The notes beneath the pieces are model-generated. The model did no database searches. It was not told the DNA's origin and saw only the letters and a program-made list of their open reading frames with translations. 27,372 nucleotides of DNA from Patescibacteria group bacterium (lineage in GTDB: Bacteria > Patescibacteriota > Patescibacteriia > Patescibacteriales > GWC2-42-12): positions 1 through 27,372 of the forward strand of contig JAHJXD010000053.1 of NCBI GenBank assembly GCA_018827685.1, written 5' to 3'. Both the position numbers and the translations under genes were made by a program. Below are positions 7,141 to 14,241 of the stretch, piece by piece. The stretch's first letter is position 1, and every line of letters begins with the position of its first letter.

Positions 7141-7169
7141 TTGACAGCAATATAGCTATTGTGTAATAT
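7141..7169 (+). promoter_or_regulatory. secE-nusG promoter
   Basis: TTGACA (7141-7146), a 17-bp spacer and TAATAT (7164-7169). The expected start is near 7176, leaving a leader of about 46 nt to the secE ATG that holds a terminator-like hairpin. Confidence 0.75.
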
Positions 7170-7186
7170 ATAAATATAAGTTAATA

Positions 7187-7208
7187 ACGCCCGAACCGGG
7201 TGTTTTTT
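7187..7208 (+). terminator. Terminator-like hairpin in the secE leader (possible attenuator)
   Basis: ACGCCCG-AAC-CGGGTGT (7187-7203) forms a short GC-rich stem with one G-U pair, followed by a run of U (7203-7208). It lies between the promoter and the secE start codon, so it would end a roughly 30-nt transcript unless bypassed. Confidence 0.6.
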
Positions 7209-7221
7209 AATACAGCTAAAT

Positions 7222-7410
7222 ATGAATAAAATTACGAATTACATTAAAGCATCTATTGAAGAAATGAAAAAAGTCGCTTGGCCGACTAAAAAAGAAACCT
7301 ATAATTATACTTTGCTGGTAATTTTTATCAGTCTGGGAGTGGCTTTATTTTTAGGGCTGTTAGATTTTATTTTTACCAAAGGTCTGGGGTATATAATTAT
7401 TAACAAATAA
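7222..7410 (+). CDS. secE: Preprotein translocase subunit SecE
   Basis: A 62-aa single-span SecE. The conserved amphipathic segment IEEMKKVAWPTKKET precedes one membrane helix (about 28-50, LLVIFISLGVALFLGLLDFIF). SecE clamps SecY in the SecYEG channel. Length is the normal short form. It sits 12 bp before nusG, the conserved secE-nusG-rplK-rplA order. The ATG has no Shine-Dalgarno sequence. It is expressed from the TTGACA/TAATAT promoter through a hairpin-bearing leader. Confidence 0.95.
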   Translation: MNKITNYIKASIEEMKKVAWPTKKETYNYTLLVIFISLGVALFLGLLDFIFTKGLGYIIINK

Positions 7411-7422
7411 TAACTTTGCCAT

Positions 7423-7968
7423 ATGGCTAAACAAATATTAAATCAAGGTCGGCGCTGGTACGTTTTACATACTTACTCTGGTTATGAAGAAAACGTCTCG
7501 CAGAATTTAAAACAAAGAATCGAATCCATGGACATGGAAGACAAAATTTATAATATTTTAATTCCTACGGAAAAAAAGATTAAAATTAAAAACGGCAAAA
7601 GAAAAATTGTTGAAGAAAAAATTTTCCCAGGCTATGTTTTAGTAGAAATGATTGTTAATGATGATTCCTGGTATGTTGTTAGAAATACGCCTAATGTCAC
7701 TGGCTTTATCGGTACTGGCACTATTCCAACTCCGATCAGCGAACATGAAATAAAAGATTTGCAAAAACGAATGGGCGTGGAAGAGCCTAAATTTAAAATT
7801 GACGTTTCGGTTAATTCGCCGGTGCGCATCATCGACGGACCGTTTAAAAACTTGGAAGGCAAAGTATCTGATATTGACGAAGCCAAAGGCAAAATTAAAG
7901 TTATGGTTTCCATGTTCGGCCGAGAAACTCCTGTTGAACTTGATTTCTTGCAAATTAAAAAAATATAA
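7423..7968 (+). CDS. nusG: Transcription termination/antitermination factor NusG
   Basis: A 181-aa NusG. The NGN domain begins RRWYVLHTYSGYEENVSQNL and contains KIFPGYVLVEM and SWYVVRNTPNVTGFIG, the RNA-polymerase clamp-binding surface. The KOW domain spans about 128-178 (SPVRIIDGPFKNLEGKVSDI, then MVSMFGRETPVELDFLQI). It binds RNA polymerase to suppress pausing, and through KOW contacts Rho or ribosomal protein S10. Length is normal. It is followed by a 75-bp gap with competing hairpins before rplK. Confidence 0.97.
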   Translation: MAKQILNQGRRWYVLHTYSGYEENVSQNLKQRIESMDMEDKIYNILIPTEKKIKIKNGKRKIVEEKIFPGYVLVEMIVNDDSWYVVRNTPNVTGFIGTGTIPTPISEHEIKDLQKRMGVEEPKFKIDVSVNSPVRIIDGPFKNLEGKVSDIDEAKGKIKVMVSMFGRETPVELDFLQIKKI

Positions 7969-7969
7969 C

Positions 7970-8029
7970 GAGAAGTTTTAAGTTGAAAGTTAAAAGTTAT
8001 AAAAGCTTCTCTTCAAAAACTTTCAACTT
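7970..8029 (+). promoter_or_regulatory. Competing hairpins between nusG and rplK
   Basis: AAGTTGAAAGTT (7980-7991) pairs perfectly with AACTTTCAACTT (8018-8029). An overlapping alternative pairs GAGAAG-TTTT (from 7970) with AAAAGCTTCTC (ending 8011). Both cannot form together. The left arm is built of 7-bp units (AAGTTGA, AAGTTAA, AAGTTAT). No U-run follows, so it is not a simple terminator; it could be a leader control site for the L11-L1 pair or an RNA-processing site. Confidence 0.5.
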
Positions 8030-8043
8030 TTAACTAATTTTTT

Positions 8044-8469
8044 ATGGCTAAAAAAATATTAACTAAAATTAAATTACAAATCCCTGCAGGCCAAGCTAAC
8101 CCGGCTCCTCCGGTCGGTCCTGCCTTAGGTCAGCACGGCTTAAATATCGCGCAATTCTGCCAGGCATTTAATGAAAAAACTAAAGATAAAATGGGCGACA
8201 TTACACCGGTTGAAATCACTGTTTTTGAAGACAGAACTTATACTTTTATTTTAAAAACTCCCCCGGCCGCGGAATTAATAAAAAAATTCGCAAAAATTCC
8301 CAAAGGTTCGAGTAAGCCTTTAACGGAAAAAGTCGGTTCAATAACAAGCGCCCAGCTTAAAGAAATCGCTGAGATTAAAATGCCTGATCTTAATGCCAAT
8401 GATATTGAAGCGGCTATGAAAATAATTGCTGGCACAGCCAAGCAAATGGGAGTGGAAATTACAAAGTAA
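8044..8469 (+). CDS. rplK: Large ribosomal subunit protein L11
   Basis: A 141-aa L11. N-terminal IKLQIPAGQANPAPPVGPAL and GQHGLNIAQFCQAFNEKT are the signature of the thiostrepton-site domain; the C-terminal 23S-rRNA binding domain includes TFILKTPPAAELIKKFAKI and the closing GTAKQMGVEI. It binds the GTPase-associated centre of 23S rRNA. Length is standard. It is followed 24 bp later by rplA, its usual operon partner. No Shine-Dalgarno sequence precedes the ATG. Confidence 0.98.
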   Translation: MAKKILTKIKLQIPAGQANPAPPVGPALGQHGLNIAQFCQAFNEKTKDKMGDITPVEITVFEDRTYTFILKTPPAAELIKKFAKIPKGSSKPLTEKVGSITSAQLKEIAEIKMPDLNANDIEAAMKIIAGTAKQMGVEITK

Positions 8470-8493
8470 AAAATCCATAAAATCCATAAATTT

Positions 8494-9168
8494 ATGTCTA
8501 AAAAAATCGAAAAAAAACAAGTTGATTTTGACAAAACAAAAGCTTATTCAATTACAGAAGCCGTTGAATTGACCAAAAAATTATCTAAAACAAAATTTGA
8601 CGCTTCAGTGGAAGTACATTTTCGCCTAGGTATTGATACTAAAAAAGGCGAACAGCAAGTCAGACTGGCGGTTTCCTTGCCCAATGGCACTGGTAAAACC
8701 GTTAAAGTAGCGGCATTTGTCACTCCGGCTAAAGAAGAAGAAGTCCGCCAGGCCGGCGCTGATTATGTGGGCGGAGAAGCATTGATTAATGAAATTAAAA
8801 AAACCGAAAAAACAGACTTTCAAGTAGCCGTAGCCGAACCAGCCATGATGAAAAATTTAGGTTTAATCGCCAAAATTTTAGGCACTCGCGGCCTGATGCC
8901 TTCGCCTAAAAGCGAAACTGTTACTCTAAATCCGGCCAAAACCGTAGCTGAACTTAAAAAAGGCAAAATAAGTCTAAAAAATGACGACACTGGCAATGTG
9001 CATGTAGCTATTGGCAAAGTCTGTTTTGAGACAATAAAATTAACGCAAAATTTTGAGACATTGCTGGAGGCAATTAGAAAAGCTAAACCAGCAACTTCCA
9101 AAGGCACCTACATTAAAAAGGTTTACATCAGTTCAACCATGGGTCCTGGCATAAAATTAGCCTTATAA
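8494..9168 (+). CDS. rplA: Large ribosomal subunit protein L1
   Basis: A 224-aa L1. Signature segments include DKTKAYSITEAVELTKKL, FDASVEVHFRLGIDTKK, LGTRGLMPSPKSETVTLNP and the ending YIKKVYISSTMGPGIKL. L1 forms the mobile L1 stalk and in many bacteria represses its own L11-L1 mRNA by binding the leader. No copy of the classical 23S-like L1 site is obvious to me upstream, but the nusG-rplK gap is structured. Length and order are normal, and nothing in the sequence is odd. Confidence 0.98.
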   Translation: MSKKIEKKQVDFDKTKAYSITEAVELTKKLSKTKFDASVEVHFRLGIDTKKGEQQVRLAVSLPNGTGKTVKVAAFVTPAKEEEVRQAGADYVGGEALINEIKKTEKTDFQVAVAEPAMMKNLGLIAKILGTRGLMPSPKSETVTLNPAKTVAELKKGKISLKNDDTGNVHVAIGKVCFETIKLTQNFETLLEAIRKAKPATSKGTYIKKVYISSTMGPGIKLAL

Positions 9169-9248
9169 AGTAAATATTCCAGTAACACTTGAGGCCGCGG
9201 CCACAATATCGGCCTGATTCATTATGCTAAAATCGGCGAGCAGAGGAT
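9164..9248 (-). pseudogene. Possible FolD-like coding scrap (very uncertain)
   Basis: On the minus strand a short open stretch reads HPLLADFSIMNQADIVAAAS then SVTGIFTL and stop. The run of His, Leu, and QADIVxAA resembles the region of methylenetetrahydrofolate dehydrogenase/cyclohydrolase ending in ADIVVxAVG. FolD would supply methylene-folate for thymidylate synthesis, which suits the neighbours. But only about 28 codons are present, overlapping the rplA end, and chance similarity is quite possible. Confidence 0.2.
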
Positions 9249-9282
9249 GTGTAAAAATATAATAACTTTTTAACCAAACATT

Positions 9283-9786
9283 ATGTCCAATAACGTTAAT
9301 TATCAACGCCCTACATGGGACGAATATTTTTTAAAAATTATTGAAATTGTGGGTTCGCGCAGCAGCTGTGACCGTGGTCGATCCGGTTGCGTCATCACTA
9401 AAAATAAAAGAATAATTTCCACCGGCTATGTAGGCTCTCCGGTCGGAGTACCGCACTGCGATGAAGTCGGCCATGAAATGCATACTGTCGCCAACCCAGA
9501 CGGAACCGAATCAAGACATTGTATTAGAACCACTCATGCCGAGCAAAATGCCATTTGCCAAGCAGCCTGTTTCGGCGTTGCGCTTGAAGGATCAACCATT
9601 TATTGCAAAATGACTCCTTGTTATGTTTGCGCCAAAATGATAATTAGCGCCGGCATCAAACGAGTGGTGTCTTCGCAGGATTACCACGCCGGAGCGCGCA
9701 CTAAAGAAATTTTCGCTCAAGCTAACGTCCAATTTGATCTTATAAATAACACTATAACAGATTACGCCGACCAAAAACCTAATTGA
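9283..9786 (+). CDS. dCMP/cytidine deaminase family protein (probable dCMP deaminase)
   Basis: A 167-aa zinc deaminase. THAEQNAIC supplies the zinc His and catalytic Glu, and KMTPCYVCAKMIISAGIKRV supplies the PCxxC cysteines. The opening RPTWDEYFLKIIEIVGSRSS and CDRGRSGCVITKNKRIISTG are typical of dCMP deaminases, which turn dCMP into dUMP for thymidylate synthase. The stretch VGHEMHTVANPDGTESRHCI between core segments also fits that family. It heads the thymidylate cluster. Start ATG at 9283 without a Shine-Dalgarno sequence; a TATAAT-like box lies about 20 bp upstream. Confidence 0.93.
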   Translation: MSNNVNYQRPTWDEYFLKIIEIVGSRSSCDRGRSGCVITKNKRIISTGYVGSPVGVPHCDEVGHEMHTVANPDGTESRHCIRTTHAEQNAICQAACFGVALEGSTIYCKMTPCYVCAKMIISAGIKRVVSSQDYHAGARTKEIFAQANVQFDLINNTITDYADQKPN

Positions 9787-9841
9787 ATAAAATAATAACT
9801 GTTCAACTTCCAAAAAATTGACTAAATAATAAATAAACAAT

Positions 9842-10057
9842 ATGGCCGATATTTTTCTCTACGACGAATTTAATCCCGAGGATAATGCCATGCTTCAGGC
9901 GCTTTATTCGCGAAGTGCCGGAAGCGTAACCAAGCATGTAGAAAAGGTTAGACAAAGCGGTTCAGGAAAATTCATGGAACAATATTATGTTGGTTACGGC
10001 CACGCGTCAGGCGAGGATTGCAGGATATTATTAAAAAATAAAATAATTTATGACTAA
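9842..10057 (+). pseudogene. thyX (remnant): ThyX-type thymidylate synthase, N-terminal remnant
   Basis: The 71-codon frame reads FNPEDNAMLQALYSRSAGSV then KHVEKVRQSGSGKFMEQYYV and GYGHASGEDC. This matches the beginning of the flavin-dependent thymidylate synthase-like proteins I know from CPR genomes, in which GYGHxSIGDC continues into the FAD/dUMP domain. Here similarity ends at GHAS, followed by about 14 residues of junk and a stop that overlaps the next gene by 8 bp. The catalytic region with the RHRxxS-type motif is absent, so the gene cannot make dTMP. An internal deletion or an assembly collapse would explain it. Confidence 0.65.
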
Positions 10058-10604
10058 CAAAAAAATTATTTTTTGTTTAACCGGAGAAATATGCGCGGGT
10101 AAAGGCACGGTTGTAAAATATTTAACAAAAAAATACAATGCCACTTCTTATCGCTTTTCCACCATGCTCAGGGATTTATTAACTCGCTTATACATTCCTG
10201 TTTCCAGAGAAAATATGCAATTTATTTCCACGGCTATTAGACAATTTTTCAGCGAAGACATTATGGCTAAAGTAATTGCTCAAGATGTTAAAAATGACAA
10301 AAATAATATAATTGTGGTTGACGGCGTCCGGCGCGTTCCAGATATAAAATATTTGTGCGATGTTCATGGTTTTAAATTAGTCCGCATTGTGGCTAATCCA
10401 AAAACCAGGCATAAAAGATTAATTAATAGAAAAGAAAACCCTGGCGATGAAAATAAAACTTATGAAGAGTTTTTAGCCGACCACAAAAAAGAAGCAGACT
10501 CGCAAGTACCCATAGTCATGGCGCAAGCAAATTTGGAAATAGATAATAACAACAGTCTAAAAAATTTATACAAACAGGTTGACCAAATCATCTTAAACAG
10601 CTAA
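10050..10604 (+). CDS. P-loop nucleotide kinase-like protein
   Basis: A 184-aa P-loop protein. Walker A is GEICAGKGT (residues about 12-20). IIVVDGVRRVPDI places an Asp-Gly-Val-Arg strand like that of nucleoside monophosphate or dephospho-CoA kinases, and RIVANPKTRHKRLINRKENP followed by GDENKTYEEFLADHKKEADS looks like an arginine-rich LID. It likely phosphorylates a nucleotide; the place between thyX and tmk suggests a deoxynucleotide, but the substrate is not readable from the sequence. It starts within the last codons of the thyX remnant (8-bp overlap), consistent with operon coupling. A weak hairpin plus T-run follows it. Confidence 0.75.
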   Translation: MTNKKIIFCLTGEICAGKGTVVKYLTKKYNATSYRFSTMLRDLLTRLYIPVSRENMQFISTAIRQFFSEDIMAKVIAQDVKNDKNNIIVVDGVRRVPDIKYLCDVHGFKLVRIVANPKTRHKRLINRKENPGDENKTYEEFLADHKKEADSQVPIVMAQANLEIDNNNSLKNLYKQVDQIILNS

Positions 10605-10631
10605 ATTAAAATTAGAATAATATAATATCAA

Positions 10632-10658
10632 GGAGAGCGCTTATTAGGCACTCTTTTC
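10632..10658 (+). terminator. Weak hairpin with T-rich tail after the kinase gene
   Basis: GAGAGC near 10633 can pair imperfectly with GGCACTC (10647-10653), followed by TTTTCTT. Longer arms ATATCAA / TTGATAT lie around it. The stem is imperfect, so termination here is tentative. Confidence 0.35.
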
Positions 10659-10669
10659 TTATCTTTGAT

Positions 10670-10955
10670 ATGCGACAGACATATGGAAAATTTATCGTAA
10701 TTGATGGAACCGATGGTTCTGGCAAGGCAACACAAACAGAAATTCTGGCTCAAAGAATGAAGCGAGCCGGTTTTGATGTTGAAATGGCCGATTTTCCCCA
10801 ATACAATACCAAATCAGCCGGCTTGATTGAAGAATATTTAAACGCAAAATTTTCCAAATTTTACTCTTATTGAATGTGTTGAAAACAACCAAATGCTAAG
10901 CCGCGAGCAAATCAGTAATTTAATCTGGCAAAAAATTATCAAACTTTTTAAACCA
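10670..10955 (+). pseudogene. tmk (remnant): Thymidylate kinase with internal deletion and frame change
   Basis: The first 60 codons are a normal Tmk start: KFIVIDGTDGSGKATQTEIL with the P-loop GTDGSGKATQ, then DFPQYNTKSAGLIEEYLNAK. The frame stops at 10873 after FYSY. In the next frame, NFPNFTLIECVENNQ (from about 10850) and MLSREQISNLIWQKIIKLF read as the C-terminus of the same kinase. The middle, roughly 120-130 residues with the DRx substrate site and LID, is gone. Tmk makes dTDP from dTMP and is normally essential. The product here would be inactive. The C-terminal frame runs into the dUTPase without a stop. Confidence 0.75.
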
Positions 10956-11447
10956 ATGTCCTACTCAACCAACTTTAAAGAATCGCACGATAAAATGACG
11001 ACGGTCGGCGCTAAAGAAAACAGCCCAAAGTTAAAAATTGAAAAAATATCGCCTTGGGCTAAACTGCCGACTAGAGCTTATAGGCATGACGCGGGCCTTG
11101 ATTTATATTCTGCTGATTATTATTCTTTATATCCCGGAGATACTGCCACAATTAAAATCGGAATAAAGCTAATTATACCAAAAGGTTGCGCCGGCTTAAT
11201 TTGGGATAAAAGCGGGCTGGCCAAATCAGGCATCCACACTTTAGCAGGAGTAATTGATGCCGGCTTTCGCGGCGAAATTACGGTAGAACTTATAAATTTA
11301 AGCCAAGACATTTACCATATCGCGCCCGGTCAAAAAATTGCGCAATTATTAATCCAAAAAATAGAAATTCCAGAAATAATTGAAGAGCCTATTGCGGATA
11401 AAACAGACAGAAAAGACAAACGTTTTGGATCGTCAGGGTTGTTTTAA
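10956..11447 (+). CDS. dut: Deoxyuridine triphosphatase (dUTPase)
   Basis: All five trimeric dUTPase motifs are visible: RHDAGLDLYSA (I), DKSGLAKSGI (II), GVIDAGFRGEITVELIN (III), PGQKIAQLLI (IV) and RFGSSGLF (V). The enzyme hydrolyses dUTP to dUMP and pyrophosphate, protecting DNA from uracil and feeding thymidylate synthesis. Motif I to the end is of normal length. The start is uncertain: ATGs at 10956 (163 aa) and 10995 (150 aa) are both in frame, and the frame is open further back into the C-terminal scrap of tmk, so a Tmk-Dut fusion ancestor is possible. Neither ATG has a Shine-Dalgarno sequence. Confidence 0.92.
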   Translation: MSYSTNFKESHDKMTTVGAKENSPKLKIEKISPWAKLPTRAYRHDAGLDLYSADYYSLYPGDTATIKIGIKLIIPKGCAGLIWDKSGLAKSGIHTLAGVIDAGFRGEITVELINLSQDIYHIAPGQKIAQLLIQKIEIPEIIEEPIADKTDRKDKRFGSSGLF

Positions 11448-11505
11448 AATTTGTTTTGAGTTAAAATAAAATACAATATCGTAACGGATTTGTAATTTGC
11501 ATACT

Positions 11506-13029
11506 ATGTCATACGACACAATCATCGGCATGGAAATTCACGCCGAACTAAAAACCAAATCTAAGATGTTCTGCTCCTGCGATAACAACGCGCAAGGTAA
11601 AGCGGCTAACACTATGGTCTGCCCAATTTGTATGGCGCATCCGGGCACTCTGCCTGTTCCGAATAAACAAGCCGTAGAATGGACAATTTTAATTGGCCTG
11701 GTTTTAAATTGTAAAATAAATAAACTTTCCAAATTTGACCGCAAAAACTATTTTTATCCTGACCTGCCCAAAGGTTATCAAATTTCTCAATATGATTTGC
11801 CAATCGCTTACGATGGTTTTTTAGAAGTTGACGGCAAACCGATTTTAATAACCAGGATTCATCTTGAAGAAGACACAGGCAAATTAATCCACCCGACCGG
11901 AAAAAAATATTCTTTGGTTGATTATAACCGAGCCGGCACGCCCTTAGTTGAAATGGTAACCGAACCAATAATCAAAGACGCCGCCACTGCTAAAAAATTC
12001 GCTCAAAACTATCGGCAAATTTTAAAATTTTTAGATATTTCCAACGCTGATATGGAAAAGGGCGAAATGAGATGCGAAGCTAATATCAGTATACAGGAAA
12101 TTGGAAAATGGAAATATGATAATGGTCAGATTAAACCCATCGGAAGTTATAAATTAAATCCTAAGGTTGAGCTAAAAAATATAAATTCTTTCAAATACAT
12201 GGAAAAGGCCATTGATTATGAAATCAAACGGCAAGTTAAAGCATTAACAGATGATGAAAAACTGATTCAGGAAACACGCGGCTGGAATAATAAGAAGGGC
12301 ATAACTTTTAGACAAAGAGTCAAAGAAACTTCGGCTGATTATCGTTATTTTCCAGAACCGGATATTCCGCCGTTAAAAATCAGCCAAGAATGGATTGATG
12401 AAATTAAATGCCATATAGATGAATTGCCAGCGCAAAAAATCCAACGTTTTAAACACGAATATTTATTTACAGACATTGAAGCGGAAATTCTGGCCAGGGA
12501 TAAGACTTTAGCCGGTTATACTGAAAAAGTAATTTCCGAACTGCGCGCATGGATTGAATCTTCTGGCGATAGTTGGGAAAGACAAAAACACAAATTAGCT
12601 AAAATCACGGCCAACTTGCTGATTAATGAATTATTTAAACACTTGAAAGCCGATGGCCGGAATATTAGCCAACTCAAAGTCACGGCTGAAAATTTTGCCG
12701 AATTTATTTGTTTAATTTATCAAGACAAAATTAATTCTTCGGCTGCTCAAACTATTTTAGCGAAAATGTATCAAGACGGCGGTGATCCCACTAATATTAT
12801 GGCCGATTTGGGACTGGAGCAACTTGATGACCAAGCAGCTTTGGAAAAAATTATCGCTGAAGTCGTATTTAAAAATCAAAAGCAAGTTGAGCAATACAAA
12901 AGCGGAAAAGAAAATATCCTGCAATTTTTGGTCGGTCAAATTATGGCCGCGACAAAGGGCAAGGCTAATCCTAAATTGCTAATTAAAATACTAAAAGATA
13001 TATTAGACCTGTTGCATAATAACTCATGA
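11506..13029 (+). CDS. gatB: Asp-tRNA(Asn)/Glu-tRNA(Gln) amidotransferase subunit B
   Basis: A 507-aa GatB from ATG 11506 (MSYDTIIGMEIHAELKTKSK); a TTG three codons upstream is less likely. Family marks: MFCSC and CPICMAHPGTLPVPN (zinc cysteines), KFDRKNYFYPDLPKGYQISQ, LVDYNRAGTPLVEMVTEP, MRCEANIS, VELKNINSF, and TRGWNN with SADYRYFPEPDIPPL. The C-terminal YqeY-like tail (about 350-500) includes GGDPTNIMADLGLEQL and FLVGQIMAATKGKANPKL. GatB binds misacylated tRNA and transfers the amide in GatCAB. The last seven codons (DLLHNNS and stop) lie inside the left arm of a foldback element, so the natural C-terminus may have been replaced. gatA and gatC are not in view. Confidence 0.97.
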   Translation: MSYDTIIGMEIHAELKTKSKMFCSCDNNAQGKAANTMVCPICMAHPGTLPVPNKQAVEWTILIGLVLNCKINKLSKFDRKNYFYPDLPKGYQISQYDLPIAYDGFLEVDGKPILITRIHLEEDTGKLIHPTGKKYSLVDYNRAGTPLVEMVTEPIIKDAATAKKFAQNYRQILKFLDISNADMEKGEMRCEANISIQEIGKWKYDNGQIKPIGSYKLNPKVELKNINSFKYMEKAIDYEIKRQVKALTDDEKLIQETRGWNNKKGITFRQRVKETSADYRYFPEPDIPPLKISQEWIDEIKCHIDELPAQKIQRFKHEYLFTDIEAEILARDKTLAGYTEKVISELRAWIESSGDSWERQKHKLAKITANLLINELFKHLKADGRNISQLKVTAENFAEFICLIYQDKINSSAAQTILAKMYQDGGDPTNIMADLGLEQLDDQAALEKIIAEVVFKNQKQVEQYKSGKENILQFLVGQIMAATKGKANPKLLIKILKDILDLLHNNS

Positions 13030-13164
13030 CTGCAATTTCCATATTTTGGCTAAATTTTTTATAAATTTTCTTGCCTATGCTTAGGCATAAGCTTCAAAAA
13101 TTTATAAAAAATTTATCTCAAAATCTGAAAATTTCGTTACATAATTTATTATGCAACAGGTCTA
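13004..13164. mobile_element. 161-bp foldback (MITE-like) element overlapping the gatB end
   Basis: Terminal inverted repeats TAGACCTGTTGCATAATAA (13004-13022) and its exact reverse complement (13146-13164) flank an inner exact 19-bp repeat, TAAATTTTTTATAAATTTT (13051-13069) against 13097-13115, and a small central hairpin TGCCTA-TGCT-TAGGCA. Most of the sequence between outer and inner arms also pairs imperfectly, so the unit is one long palindrome. It codes for nothing of its own. Outer TA dinucleotides could be a TA target duplication. Such a structure fits a MITE moved by a transposase elsewhere. Confidence 0.75.
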
Positions 13165-13182
13165 TTGAAAAAATAACCCCTG

Positions 13183-13202
13183 CCCAGTTTCTTAAACTTG
13201 GG
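13183..13202 (-). terminator. Possible terminator of the miaA operon
   Basis: Read on the minus strand just after the miaA stop, CCCAAGTTT-AAG-AAACTGGG forms a hairpin with one mismatch, followed after a few bases by TTATTTTTT. The gap before the T-run makes it imperfect. Confidence 0.4.
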
Positions 13203-13207
13203 ATGAA

Positions 13208-14224
13208 TTATTTTAAAAACTGATTAACTAATTTTTCAATTTTTTTATTATCTTTTGTCCAGTTAATTTTTTTACCTTGCCGCTCCCAGCGCCTAAACCA
13301 TGACAGCTGGCGGTTGGCAAATTGGTTGCTGGCTATATTTAATTTTTCAACCATATCTTCATATTCTTGCCCCCTTGATAAAGCGGAATAACGGGGATTA
13401 TCCCCTACTTTCTTATCCTGCAAATATAAACTGATAAATTTATATTCTAAGCCGAAACTTTCCAGCTTGCGCCAGCTTAATCCTTGTTTATGAAGTTTTT
13501 CAACTTCTTCTATCATTTTTTCTTTTTCTAACCTGCTAATTATCCGATCATAAATTCTCTTTTTTAACTCTTGTTTAGAGCAAGTAAGTCCGATAATTAA
13601 AGTTTCGTATTTTCCCTCTTGACAAAGCGGGGTAAGGGGATTTTTCTTTTTTTCTTTTGTTATTTTACTCTTAAAATTTTTGTCAAACAATAAAATTTCC
13701 ACATACCTAATCAACCTGCGCTTATTTTTTTTGTCACTATTATTTATTTTTATCGCCATTTTAAGCGACATTTTTTTTATTTTAGCAAAAAGTTGATTAA
13801 CAGTTAATTTTTCTAATTTTTTTCTTAAAATTAAATCTGGTTTGCTTTCTGATAATTGAAAATTATCAACAACAGCCTGCAAATATAATCCGCTGCCGCC
13901 GACTAAAATCGGCAATTTGTCGCGCTTTAAAATATCTTCAATGGCTTGAAGCGCCAACTTTTGATACTTTGCCAAATTAAACCTAACCTTAGGGCTTGCC
14001 ACATCAATCAAATGATAAGGAATTTGTATTTTATTTTTTTTATTTTTTTGAAGTATTTTATAATCTGATAAATCTTTTCCTGTTCCTACATCCATTCCGC
14101 GATAAACCTGACGAGAGTCAGCGCTAACAATTTCGCCATTAAATTTATTCGCCAATGCAATTGCCAACTTTGTTTTTCCACTGGCAGTGGGACCAAGAAT
14201 TACTAAAATTTTATTATTATGCAT
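13208..14224 (-). CDS. miaA: tRNA dimethylallyltransferase MiaA
   Basis: A 338-aa MiaA from the ATG at 14224 (HNNKILVILGPTASGKTKLA); an upstream ATG at 14278 would overlap miaB by 37 bp. P-loop GPTASGKT, then EIVSADSRQVYRGMDVGTGK and YHLIDVASPKVRFNLAKYQK are diagnostic, as are LPILVGGSGLYLQAVVDNF and the C-terminal NRQLSWFRRW. It puts the isopentenyl group on A37 of tRNAs that read UNN codons, the substrate that MiaB, encoded just upstream, then methylthiolates. Around residues 193-205 it holds NPLTPLCQEGK, an in-frame copy of the palindromic element that also fills the grpE linker. This makes it longer than the usual 300-315 aa. Confidence 0.96.
   Translation of the reverse strand: MHNNKILVILGPTASGKTKLAIALANKFNGEIVSADSRQVYRGMDVGTGKDLSDYKILQKNKKNKIQIPYHLIDVASPKVRFNLAKYQKLALQAIEDILKRDKLPILVGGSGLYLQAVVDNFQLSESKPDLILRKKLEKLTVNQLFAKIKKMSLKMAIKINNSDKKNKRRLIRYVEILLFDKNFKSKITKEKKKNPLTPLCQEGKYETLIIGLTCSKQELKKRIYDRIISRLEKEKMIEEVEKLHKQGLSWRKLESFGLEYKFISLYLQDKKVGDNPRYSALSRGQEYEDMVEKLNIASNQFANRQLSWFRRWERQGKKINWTKDNKKIEKLVNQFLK
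13611..13645. repeat. In-frame palindromic repeat copy inside miaA
   Basis: TTTCCCTCTTGACAAAGCGG and the following GGTAAGGGGATTTTT match the 42-bp unit repeated five times in grpE (core CCCCCTTGACAAAGGGGG). It is read in the same frame and orientation, giving NPLTPLCQEG against NPPTPLCQGG in GrpE. Confidence 0.85.
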
Positions 14225-14241
14225 AATTTGAAAAAATAATT

